The notes beneath the pieces are model-generated. The model searched no databases and had not been told where the DNA came from. It was given only the letters and a program-made list of their open reading frames with translations. DNA of 45,216 bases from Nocardioides sp. (GTDB lineage Bacteria > Actinomycetota > Actinomycetes > Propionibacteriales > Nocardioidaceae): assembly GCA_025965335.1 (NCBI GenBank), contig JAOPXC010000017.1:1-45216 (forward strand). The letters run 5' to 3'. Positions 18,614 through 27,229 of the stretch are shown in pieces; the first letter of the stretch is position 1, and each line of letters begins with the position of its first letter. A program made the translations under genes and the position numbers.

Positions 18614-19762
18614 GTGACACCAGAGACCACCGTCGTCGTCGACGAATCCATCGACATGATGCGATTCCGGACGGCGAACCCCCCAGGTGATGAGCTGGCC
18701 CTGGCGACCTGGCTGGCGGAGCGCGCGTCGGCCATGGGCATGAGCGCCGTCGTCCAGGACGTCTCCCCCGGGCGAGCGAACTGCATCGCGACTGTGACCT
18801 TCGGGCCGGGACCGACGATCGTCTTCTGCACACACCTGGACGTGGTGCCGGCGATGTTGGAGGAGACATGGACGCCACAGGTTCGCGACGGCCGGCTGTA
18901 CGGCCGCGGCGCCTGTGACGCGAAGGGGCCCCTGGCGGCCATGCTCGCGGCCTGCCGTCGCCTCATCGCGAACCCACCAACGACCGGCACGCTGATCCTC
19001 GCGGCAGTTGCTGACGAGGAGACCGATGCGACCGGAGCTCTCCGTCTGGTCCACGACTTCGACGCCGATGCGGTGATCATCGGCGAGCCCACGAGCAACC
19101 AGCCCGTGCTGTCGTCCCGCGGGGCGTTGAGGCTGGCCGTCGACTTCACCGGGCTCGCCTCCCACTCCAGCACCCCGCATCGAGGCCGAAATGCCATCCA
19201 TGCCGCCGCGAAGTTCATCGTCGAGGGGGAGCGATATCACGCGCGCCTGCTCGAGGACGGGCGTTGGGCAAGCCATGCGGCAACCGTCGTCGAGGGCGGA
19301 ACGAAGCTCAACATGGTCCCTGACCGCTGTCGGGTACTGGTCGACAGGCGCCTCGCCCCGGACGAGTCGCTCGACGCGGCAGAGGCCGAGATCACGCAGA
19401 TCCTCGACAAACTCAAGGCGGAGGATCCCGACCTGAGCTGGGCCGTCTCAAAGGCCGGCGTCTGGCTGGAGCCGTTCACGACCCCGACCTCGAGCAGGTT
19501 CGCGTCCCGAGTTCTCCATGCGGTGGGCGCGGCCGTCCCCGGGCCCCCATTCCCCGGCGGAACAGATGCGCCGCACTTCATCTCGAGAGGGATCCCCGCC
19601 GTGATCCTGGGGCCCGGGGATCTCGAGCAGGCTCATGCGGACGACGAATGGGTGGAAATCGATCAGCTGGCTGCTGCCGTCGATCTCTATGAGCGTTGCG
19701 CCCTCGCCCTGCTCGGTTCCACCGCCGAGTCGTCGCGCGAGAGAGACGAGATCCTGACATGA
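18614..19762 (+). CDS. M20-family metallohydrolase (ArgE/DapE/carboxypeptidase-like)
   Basis: Metal-ligand motifs 'CTHLDVVP', 'YGRGACDAKGPLAAM', 'VADEETDATGA', 'IIGEPTS', 'LEQAHADDE'. Confidence 0.9.
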   Translation: MTPETTVVVDESIDMMRFRTANPPGDELALATWLAERASAMGMSAVVQDVSPGRANCIATVTFGPGPTIVFCTHLDVVPAMLEETWTPQVRDGRLYGRGACDAKGPLAAMLAACRRLIANPPTTGTLILAAVADEETDATGALRLVHDFDADAVIIGEPTSNQPVLSSRGALRLAVDFTGLASHSSTPHRGRNAIHAAAKFIVEGERYHARLLEDGRWASHAATVVEGGTKLNMVPDRCRVLVDRRLAPDESLDAAEAEITQILDKLKAEDPDLSWAVSKAGVWLEPFTTPTSSRFASRVLHAVGAAVPGPPFPGGTDAPHFISRGIPAVILGPGDLEQAHADDEWVEIDQLAAAVDLYERCALALLGSTAESSRERDEILT

Positions 19763-20415
19763 AACTCGATCACTCGTTCGTCGTCCCGATCGACCTCGAG
19801 ACCGCATGGAAGACGCTGACCGACGTCGAGCGCGTCGCGCCGTGCATGCCGGGAGCGACTCTGCTTTCGGTGGACGGTGACACGTTCTCGGGCGAGGTCC
19901 GCGTCAAGCTCGGCCCGATCGGCCTCAAGTACGCCATGACGGCAAGCTTCCTCGAACAGGATGTCGAAATCCGCCGGGCGACCATCGAGGCTCGGGGCAA
20001 GGAGAAGCGCGGCAGCGGGACCGCTGCCGCCCGTATCACCCTCCAACTCCATCCCCGGACCGATAACCAGACAAACGCCGAAGTGTCGATCGACCTGGAC
20101 ATCACCGGCCGACCCGCACAGTTCGGACGCAGCACCCTGTCCGACGTGAGCGCTGCCATCGTCACCGACTTCGCCGCACGCCTCGCGACGATGCTGTCGG
20201 AGTCTCCCGACACGGCGGTCTCAACCCCGCCGGGTCGCCCGAACACCGGCGCCGACGCGCCGGTTGGTCCGGTTGGTCCTGTGCAACCCGACAGTGCGGT
20301 CAATCTGACGCGCATCGCGCTGGTGCCGATCCTCCGAAGGGCTGCGGTCCCTACGCTGGCCGTCCTGGCCACCACCACTCTGCTGTGGCGCCTGCTGAGC
20401 AGGCGCAGACGCTAG
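19759..20415 (+). CDS. CoxG-like SRPBCC protein with C-terminal transmembrane anchor
   Basis: 'MKLDHSFVVPIDLETAWKTLTDVERVAPCMPGATLLSVDGDTFSGEVRVKLGPIGLKYAMTASFLEQD'; C-term 'AAVPTLAVLATTTLLWRLLSRRRR'. ATGA overlap with the M20 gene. Confidence 0.9.
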   Translation: MKLDHSFVVPIDLETAWKTLTDVERVAPCMPGATLLSVDGDTFSGEVRVKLGPIGLKYAMTASFLEQDVEIRRATIEARGKEKRGSGTAAARITLQLHPRTDNQTNAEVSIDLDITGRPAQFGRSTLSDVSAAIVTDFAARLATMLSESPDTAVSTPPGRPNTGADAPVGPVGPVQPDSAVNLTRIALVPILRRAAVPTLAVLATTTLLWRLLSRRRR

Positions 20416-20475
20416 TTGCCCGCTCCCGTTCGTTGCCGTCTCAACGGCCCACCGCTCGCCGCGAAAGGACACGAA

Positions 20476-21561
20476 ATGTCATCCGTTACCTATGAAGGCG
20501 CCACCCGCACCTTCCCCGGCCAGCCCAGGCCGGCTGTCGATTCGCTCGACCTGGAGATTGCCCAGGGTGAACTGCTCGTGCTCGTGGGGCCCTCGGGCTG
20601 CGGCAAGTCCACGTCGCTTCGCATGCTTGCGGGCCTAGAGGATCTGTCGTCGGGTCGCATCATGATCGGCGACCGCGACATCACCCACGTGGAGCCGAAG
20701 GCACGCGACATCGCCATGGTGTTCCAAAACTATGCGCTGTACCCCCACATGACGGTGGGCGAGAACATGGGGTTCGCTCTCAAGGTGGCCCGCGTCAGTC
20801 GGTCCGAGATCGTCCGCAGAGTCCAAGAAGCCGCGGTCATGCTCGATCTCACCGACCTGCTGGAACGCCGCCCGAAGGCCTTGTCGGGCGGTCAGCGTCA
20901 GCGAGTGGCGATGGGCCGCGCCATCGTGAGGTCACCTCAGGTCTTTCTCATGGACGAACCACTCAGCAACCTCGATGCCAAGCTGCGGGTGCAGACACGA
21001 GCCCAGATCGCCCAGTTGCAGCGGAACCTCGACGCCACCATGGTCTACGTCACGCACGATCAGGTCGAAGCCATGACCCTGGGTGACCGGGTGGCCGTGC
21101 TGAGGGACGGCATCCTGCAGCAGTGCGACACCCCACGACGAATCTACGATCGTCCGGCGAATGTCTTCGTTGCCGGGTTCCTGGGGTCCCCGGCGATGAA
21201 CCTCTTCGACCTCAAGTTGGTCGACGGCGGCGCCCAGTTCAACGACGTGATCGTTCCGATCACCCGGTCCGTCCTGGACCAGGTCGATGACGCGACCGTC
21301 ACGCTCGGAATCCGACCCGAGGACGTCATCGTGGATGCGACCGGGATCCCCTTGGTGGTGGACGTGGTCGAGGAACTCGGAGCCGACGCCTACGCCTACG
21401 GCCACGTGGAGCTGAATGGCTCACCGGTACCCCTGGTGGCTCGCGTCGACTGGCGGACGCCTCCGGAGTTCGGCGAGACTCTGCACGTTCGGCTCGATGG
21501 CAGCAGGACCCACCTGTTCTCGGCACACGACGGCTCGCGACTGGCCCAGCCGTTGGGGTGA
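20476..21561 (+). CDS. Sugar-type ABC transporter ATP-binding protein (MsmK/UgpC-like)
   Basis: Walker A 'GPSGCGKSTSLRMLAG', signature 'LSGGQRQRVAMGRAI', Walker B 'VFLMDEPLSNLDAKLR', C-terminal TOBE-like region. Confidence 0.94.
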   Translation: MSSVTYEGATRTFPGQPRPAVDSLDLEIAQGELLVLVGPSGCGKSTSLRMLAGLEDLSSGRIMIGDRDITHVEPKARDIAMVFQNYALYPHMTVGENMGFALKVARVSRSEIVRRVQEAAVMLDLTDLLERRPKALSGGQRQRVAMGRAIVRSPQVFLMDEPLSNLDAKLRVQTRAQIAQLQRNLDATMVYVTHDQVEAMTLGDRVAVLRDGILQQCDTPRRIYDRPANVFVAGFLGSPAMNLFDLKLVDGGAQFNDVIVPITRSVLDQVDDATVTLGIRPEDVIVDATGIPLVVDVVEELGADAYAYGHVELNGSPVPLVARVDWRTPPEFGETLHVRLDGSRTHLFSAHDGSRLAQPLG

Positions 21562-21689
21562 CGGCTGGCGAGAAGATCAACGAGCGGCTCGTCGTGACTC
21601 ACAGTCGCGACGGCCTGGCCAAGCAGGCAGCGAGCCTGAGCGCCCTACAGCCTCGTGCCGCACTCGGCCGCCGCGATCGCACGAGCCAT

Positions 21690-22500
21690 CAGTTCGGGCG
21701 TGTCGGCGTCCGCCTCCGGCTCTGGCACCTCACCGCAGCCATTCGATGCCCCCTGGCCTGGATGAACGTTCCGGGGTAGGACTCTGTCGACGCAACCTCG
21801 ATGCGTTCGTCGCGCCGTCCGTTCTGCACGCCGGCGCGGGCGAGGTTGTCGAGGATCGACTGCTCGAAGGTGGGCGCGTCAGGCTGCTGCTGCGCCCCGG
21901 GCTGTTCGCTGATCATCTCCCGGTGCGCGTCATCGTGTCGTCCGGCGACGGCCAGCGAGCGATGCGGGCTCCGACTCGACCGTGAAGGGCCTGGTGACGC
22001 GGACGGCCTGCTTGTCCTCGTGCGGTCGGTCGTAGAGCGTCTCGAAGTCCGCATGGCGCTTGATCGCAGCATCGATCTGGTCGCGGGTCATCCCCTTCTT
22101 GATGTCAGGGTTGTTGGCGATCGATTTCAAGGTGATGTGCTGGACCCGCTCGTAGACGAACCCGTGCCGGTTGTCGCCCCTCGTCGGCGCTGGGGGCAAC
22201 GGCTTGCCGGCCAGATCGCCCTCCTTCGCCCGGCCCTTGTTGGGGCCGACCAGCAGGTAATGGGGGAACTTCGCCCCCATCAGTCGCTGGCGGGCGAGCG
22301 CGAGTGCGACGCGGGAGATGTCGATGGTGATCCACCGGCGTCCCCACTACTCTGCGATACAGGCCGTGGTGCCGCTCCCGCACGTCGGGTCCAGCAGGGT
22401 CGCCGGGTCGGAGCACATGAGGAGACATCGCTCAATGAGCTTTGCCGGCTCTTCACAGTTGAGGGTGTACGGAGTGTGACGTCGTCGCGAGCGGTGGTGC
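21690..22500 (-). pseudogene. Remnant of a site-specific DNA-methyltransferase (C-terminal part), with in-frame TAG and disrupted ends
   Basis: Reverse-strand reading '[78 protein letters not shown]...FVYERVQHITLKSIANNPDIKKGMTRDQIDAAIKRHADFETLYDRP', then a frame change to 'TFEQSILDNLARAGVQNGRRDERIE'. Confidence 0.82.
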
Positions 22501-22580
22501 TCGGGCGCGTGGGGGACCGGCTAGGGGCCGAGGTCTCGCGACGATGAGGTTCCTACGCCGCTCATCTGAAAGACCTCGAC

Positions 22581-23200
22581 GTGCATGACGCTACCCGGGA
22601 TGCGGGCTACGCCTGCCCTGATCTGACCATGTTCTGCCGACTCGACGAGCTCCGGCTCGAAAGTCACTGGGCAGCGGCTCGGGCCGGATCGAACGGTCTT
22701 GGCCCCGTCGCGTCGTGGAGTCCGACGTCTGGTGCCGCCGGTGCGGGCGTGAGGGATCGCCGCGTGACACCGTGACCCGGCCCCTGGCGCACGAGCGCTG
22801 GGCTGGCGTCCCACGACGCTGGTGGTCACGATCCGCCGCTACCGGTGCACCGGCTGCGGGCACGTGTGGCGCCAAGACACCTCCCAGGCTGAGAGCCCCG
22901 AGCCAAGCTCCCGCGCCGCGGCCTGCGGTGCTGGAAGGGGTCGTGTACCAGCACCTGACGGTGGCCCGGGTGACCGAAGGTCTCGGGGGGTGTCGTGGAA
23001 CACCGCCAACGACGCGGTCCTGGCTGAGGGCAAGCGCGTCCTGATCGACGACCCGCACCGGCTCGACGGCGTCCAGGTCATCGGCGTCGATGAGCACGCG
23101 TGGCGCCACACCGCCGCGGCGACAAGTACGCGCCGAGGGCGACAGGAGTCGCACCGCCTCCCGAAACGCAATTTCCTGCAGGCGCTGCGGGACGTCGGCA
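22581..23200 (+). pseudogene. ISL3-family transposase remnant with multiple frameshifts
   Basis: Pieces in successive frames: 'CPDLTMFCRLDELRLES', 'DVWCRRCGREGSPRDTVTRPLAHE', 'IRRYRCTGCGHVWRQDTS', 'VYQHLTVARVTEGLGG', 'VSWNTANDAVLAEGKRVLIDDPHRLDGVQVIGVDEHAWRHT', 'RRGDKY'. Confidence 0.85.
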
Positions 23201-23644
23201 GCCTGCACTGCCTCGTACGCTGTTCGTGCTCGAACCACCGACTCGCGAGGCGTCCCCGGTGCCCGGCATATCGGTCCTCGGCATGCGCTCGCTGGCCCAG
23301 GCCGCCGACGAGTTGCGCCGACGAGGTGCCCGAGGCTTCTCCGGTCGCGCCGGTGTCGGGCGGCCGGCCGCTGTGGTGGCGTGGCCAGGAACGGATGGAG
23401 GAGGTCGACATGGCCGACCTCGGGTGATAGCGCGCCCGGTGGCAGCCATCACCATGGGCAGCTTCCCCGGCACCGAGCGCAGGCCGCCGGTCAGTGTGGC
23501 TCGCCGATGAACACGGTGCCCTCGAGGACCGCCCCCCGTCGATCGCTGCGAAAGGTGTGCGAAATAGGTTTGCAATCATCGCCTGACAGGGACAGAGGCC
23601 GCCTCCCTCATCCGGAAGACGGCCTCTCACCTGCAAATTCCTCG

Positions 23645-23686
23645 GTCGGGCTGACAGGATTTGAACCTGCGACCCCTTGACCCCCA
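23645..23686 (-). other. 3' fragment of a tRNA gene (part of anticodon arm, variable region, T-arm, acceptor strand), Pro-like; possible att site
   Basis: Minus strand TGGGGGTCAAGGGGTCGCAGGTTCAAATCCTGTCAGCCCGAC; T-stem GCAGG/CCTGT around TTCAAAT; no convincing 5' half upstream. Overlapping ORFs end in 'GLTGFEPATP' and contain 'GVAGSNPVSP', the artefact translations of tRNA 3' ends. Confidence 0.75.
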
Positions 23687-23879
23687 GCCTTCGGCCGTGT
23701 GCCCAGTCCCATCCCGCTACGTAGAGATTTGCTTGCGCCGCCAAGGGAATCTGCGGACCTGGACGGATGTGGACCTCCAGGCAGTACGAACGATAAGGGC
23801 GCGCATAGGGACGCGCGGTCCCGAGTGAATCGTCGGCTGGGGCCAGTCGCAAAACCGAGACGGTCAAGTCCCGTGGCCT

Positions 23880-24187
23880 GGCGTACGTCGTCGCGTGATT
23901 CGTCGTTGTCGGATTGGGCGCTGACCGCGCCGAGCTCGTTCGTTGCCGCCTCCTTCACGTCGTCGGTGGTGATGAGAGTGAGGCGGCTCTTGACGAGGAC
24001 TCGAGGCCGAGGCAGCGGCGGCCGTCGCCCACTCGTCGTTCGTTGGGGTTGTTCGACCAGATCTGTCGCCAGAGTGCTTTCCGGAACGCGGTGAAGGCCA
24101 GGACGTCGGCGCGGGCGGCGTCGAGGTGGTCGTGGACCTCGGGCAGGCTGGTGGCGATCTGGTCGAGCAGCTTGTCGTACGGGGCAT
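23880..24187 (-). pseudogene. IS256-family transposase C-terminal remnant with internal deletion and frameshift
   Basis: Reverse-strand 'YDKLLDQIATSLPEVHDHLDAARADVLAFTAFRKALWRQIWSNNPNER' then a jump to 'DGRRCLGLESS' and, in another frame, 'VLVKSRLTLITTDDVKEAATNELGAVSAQ'. Confidence 0.8.
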
Positions 24188-24417
24188 GGACGGATCTGGG
24201 TTCAGGACCTGCCTGGAGTGCCGAACCCGGAGATCGGGCGGTGGCTGCTACGGGCAGGCAGCGCCTCGGGGCGGCGCAGCGCAGGCGACCCGTACCCGGA
24301 GGGGTGAACCCATCTGAGGAGTGGGCCGGTAAAACCGAGGGCGAAGTACCTTTGCTGGGGAGAGTTCGGCGCTCAAGCAGCGGGCGTCACCAGTGGCATC
24401 TCGGATGGAGTACGGCG

Positions 24418-24795
24418 ATGGAGACTTCATTGTTGGCAACATTTACCCCGCCTGATGGGGTGCTGTACCTGAGTGGCGAGTTCGACCTCGCCACCCGCGA
24501 AGAGTTGTTGCGCCGGCTGGACGACGCGATCGACTTCGGCTGTCTGAATGTGACAGTCGACGCCAGCGGCGTGACCTATGTGGACTCCGGGTCATTGCGG
24601 ATCCTGGCCGACGGTTGCAGACGGTTCGCCGCCGCCGGCGGTTCCCTTGCCGTCGTCCGGCCATCGTCGTGCTTCCTCAGAGTTGCTCGGCTCGCTGGAT
24701 TCATTGACTCCGAAGTTCAAGTGTTCTCGGCCACCTCCGACGCACTGTCAGTCGACGACGCAGCCGCGGCCCCACATCCGGGCCGAACCGCTTGA
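24418..24795 (+). CDS. STAS-domain anti-sigma factor antagonist-like protein
   Basis: 'GVLYLSGEFDLATREELLRRLDDAIDFGCLNVTVDASGVTYVDSGSLRILADGCRRFAAAGGSLAVVRPS'. Confidence 0.85.
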   Translation: METSLLATFTPPDGVLYLSGEFDLATREELLRRLDDAIDFGCLNVTVDASGVTYVDSGSLRILADGCRRFAAAGGSLAVVRPSSCFLRVARLAGFIDSEVQVFSATSDALSVDDAAAAPHPGRTA

Positions 24796-25069
24796 GCCAG
24801 CGGCTGACCTTGCGCAAGGTCGCCCGCACGGCTTCGATCCCGCGGTTCGCAGTGTCCCGTGCCCCCGGCGAGCTGGCCCCCCGCATCCCGGCGACGGACA
24901 CAAGGCGCCACCGGCTCGCCGCCATCACCCTTCGGTCGTCCTGCTGGGCGAGCTCGTGCAAACCCGCAGACCGGGCGAGCGCGACCGCTGGGACCAGCTC
25001 GGCTGACGACACGAGGTTCGGATCATCGAAGACCGCCGATGTAGCGCGCGGCGGGTGGCAAGGTTGCAT
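24796..25069 (-). pseudogene. Probable IS1380-family transposase N-terminal remnant
   Basis: 'AVFDDPNLVSSAELVPAVALARSAGLHELAQQ' resembles IS1380 N-termini; the rest degenerates ('VSVAGMRGASS'). Confidence 0.5.
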
Positions 25070-25203
25070 CTACGAGATGCCCTTCGTGATGGTGGAATTG
25101 GGATCCTGAAGAAGTCCGATTCTCCCAGCACGCAAGGGCATTCTCAATTTGCGACGCCCTCAGTGACCCAGCTCATCGGTGGATCGAGGCCATGGCGAAA
25201 GGG

Positions 25204-26814
25204 TCAGGACCGCCAGGGGGTCACCTTGTCGAGCCGGGCGTGAGCGATGGCCGCCTTGGCCGCGTTCATGCCGGGCGCGCCGTGCACTCCCCCACCCGGA
25301 TGGGCGGAGGCGGACCCGAGGTAGAGGTTCCGGACCGGGGTCTCGGCTCGGCCCATACCCGGAACCGGCCGAAAGATCAGTTCCTGGTGGATCTGTGACG
25401 TCCCACCGTTGATGGCCCCACCGATGAGGTTGGCGTCCATCGCCTCCATCTCGCGGGGGCCGAGCACCCGGCGGGCGACGACCCTGCTCGCAAAGTCCGG
25501 GGCGAGCCGTTCGATCCGCGCTTGCATCCGGTCCGCGAACCGCTCGCAGTCGTCGCGGTCCCAGACGCCGCGGATGGCGCCGTCGCCGGCGTCACGCTCC
25601 ACGGCTTGCGGCACGTGGGTGTAAGCCCACAGAGCCTCAGTCCCGGCCGGTGAACGGGTCGGGTCGGACGTGGTCATCTGGCCGCACAGGAGGAACGGCT
25701 CGGCCGGCACGGCGTGGGCAGCAACCTGACTGAGGGCCTCGCTCATCTGGTTGACCGAGTCAGCGACGTGCACGGTTCCGGCCGCGTACGGCGGCCGTGC
25801 GGCCCATGGCAGCGGCCCGTCAAGCGCCCAGTCGACCTTCACCGTCGACGGGTCCAGCTGGAAGTGCTTCATCGCCCTCATGGTCCGGGCGGGCAAGTCC
25901 GCTGGTCGGACGAGACCTCCGTACAGGTGGGGGGCCACGACGTCAGCGATCACCGCACGGCCAGCCGCGAAGCCCTCACCATCCTCGGCCACCACCCCGG
26001 TCGCCCGTCCCCGGTCGACCACGACCTGCGCGACACGGGTCGCGCACCGGATCTCCCCTCCGAGAGCCTCAACCCTCCGCGCGAGTGCCTGGGTCAGCTG
26101 CCCGGCACCACCCTCGGGCACGGGATATCCGACGGTCTGCCCGAGCATGCACAGCAGCAGCCCCATCAGGCCCGATCCGGCCGAGTCCAGGGGGATGTCG
26201 GAATGGCCGGCATTACCAGCGAGCAGCAGCCTGGGGCTCTCCCCACCGAACCGGGAACGGCCGAGCTCCACGGCCGGGGACAGCATCGACTGCACGAAGC
26301 CCAGGCCGCCGACGGAGCGCAGCCGCCTCAGTCCCCCCAGCCCCGAGCGAACGGGTGGAAACGGAGACAGCAATGCCCCGACGAGATGATGACCAATCCG
26401 GTCCCACTCCGCGCAGGTCTCCAGCCATGCCTGACCGTCACCCGAGCACTGCTCGTCCATCAGCTCCGCGGTGACCTCGCGGTCCAGGTGGAGAATCGCC
26501 CAGGAGCCGTCCCGCCGCGGATGGCCCAACACCGCCGGGGCGTGGCGCCAGCGCAGGCCGTGATCCTCCAGCTTGAAGGCCTGGATGGCCGGTGACGTGG
26601 CGGCAAGCGGGTAGAAGGCGCTGAAGGTGTCGTGCACGAAGTCCGGGTGCACAGCGGAGTCGCTACGGACCGCGCCACCAACGGTCTCCTGGGCCTCAAG
26701 GACGAGGACAGACCAGCCGGCGTCCAGCAGCCGGTTCGCGGCGACGAGGCCGTTGGGGCCGGCGCCGACGACGACGGCGTCGTGTGCGACCACTCGGTCA
26801 GCGTCCCTCGGCAA
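25204..26814 (-). CDS. NAD(P)/FAD-dependent oxidoreductase of the phytoene desaturase (CrtI)-like family
   Basis: 'HDAVVVGAGPNGLVAANRLLDAGWSVLVLEAQETVGGAVRS' and C-term 'PVRNLYLGSASAHPGGGVHGAPGMNAAKAAI'. Confidence 0.92.
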   Translation of the reverse strand: MPRDADRVVAHDAVVVGAGPNGLVAANRLLDAGWSVLVLEAQETVGGAVRSDSAVHPDFVHDTFSAFYPLAATSPAIQAFKLEDHGLRWRHAPAVLGHPRRDGSWAILHLDREVTAELMDEQCSGDGQAWLETCAEWDRIGHHLVGALLSPFPPVRSGLGGLRRLRSVGGLGFVQSMLSPAVELGRSRFGGESPRLLLAGNAGHSDIPLDSAGSGLMGLLLCMLGQTVGYPVPEGGAGQLTQALARRVEALGGEIRCATRVAQVVVDRGRATGVVAEDGEGFAAGRAVIADVVAPHLYGGLVRPADLPARTMRAMKHFQLDPSTVKVDWALDGPLPWAARPPYAAGTVHVADSVNQMSEALSQVAAHAVPAEPFLLCGQMTTSDPTRSPAGTEALWAYTHVPQAVERDAGDGAIRGVWDRDDCERFADRMQARIERLAPDFASRVVARRVLGPREMEAMDANLIGGAINGGTSQIHQELIFRPVPGMGRAETPVRNLYLGSASAHPGGGVHGAPGMNAAKAAIAHARLDKVTPWRS

Positions 26815-27229
26815 CGTGCGCGAGGCGACGCAGCGCCTCGACGTTGCGCCACTTGATCAAGGCCGACCGAAGGGGGGCGGGTACGAGTGTGCCGGGGCCC
26901 GCGACGGCGTCCTCGGACAGCTCGACCCGAGTCGCCGACCCCGCTGACGTGAGGGTGATTAGGACCTCGGCCTCCCCCATCGGCCATCCTCGTGCGCGCA
27001 ACCTCAACGAGCGGCCCGGGTCCACGTCGAGAACCCCCGTGTTGTCATCGAGCACGAGTGGCCAGACGCCGGCCGAGTGGTGCAGCTTGGTGCCAACCGC
27101 GGGCCAGCCGTCGTCCACCTCACGCATCCGGGTGGCACCCACCACCCAGAGCGGGTAGAGCCAGCCGTCGGCCAGGACGTTCCACACCTTGTCGGGGCTG
27201 GCGTCGATGGTTCGCGAGTTGGTGGTCAC
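26798..27229 (-). CDS. SRPBCC-family protein (polyketide cyclase/dehydrase-like)
   Basis: 'VTTNSRTIDASPDKVWNVLADGWLYPLWVVGATRMREVDDGWPAVGTKLHHSAGVWPLVLDDNT'; GTG 27229 preceded by 'gtgagaggc'. Lies in frame with the SDR ORF. Confidence 0.8.
   Translation of the reverse strand: MTTNSRTIDASPDKVWNVLADGWLYPLWVVGATRMREVDDGWPAVGTKLHHSAGVWPLVLDDNTGVLDVDPGRSLRLRARGWPMGEAEVLITLTSAGSATRVELSEDAVAGPGTLVPAPLRSALIKWRNVEALRRLAHVAEGR

Noticed and set aside
20255-20285. Short tandem repeat 'ggttggtcc' in the CoxG gene
   Set aside because: Only two copies encoding a VGPVGP linker before the TM anchor; not a repeat array.
23090-23680. ORF ending in 'GLTGFEPATP' as a possible small protein
   Set aside because: This ending is the well-known artefact of translating across a tRNA 3' end; the ORF also crosses the ISL3 remnant.
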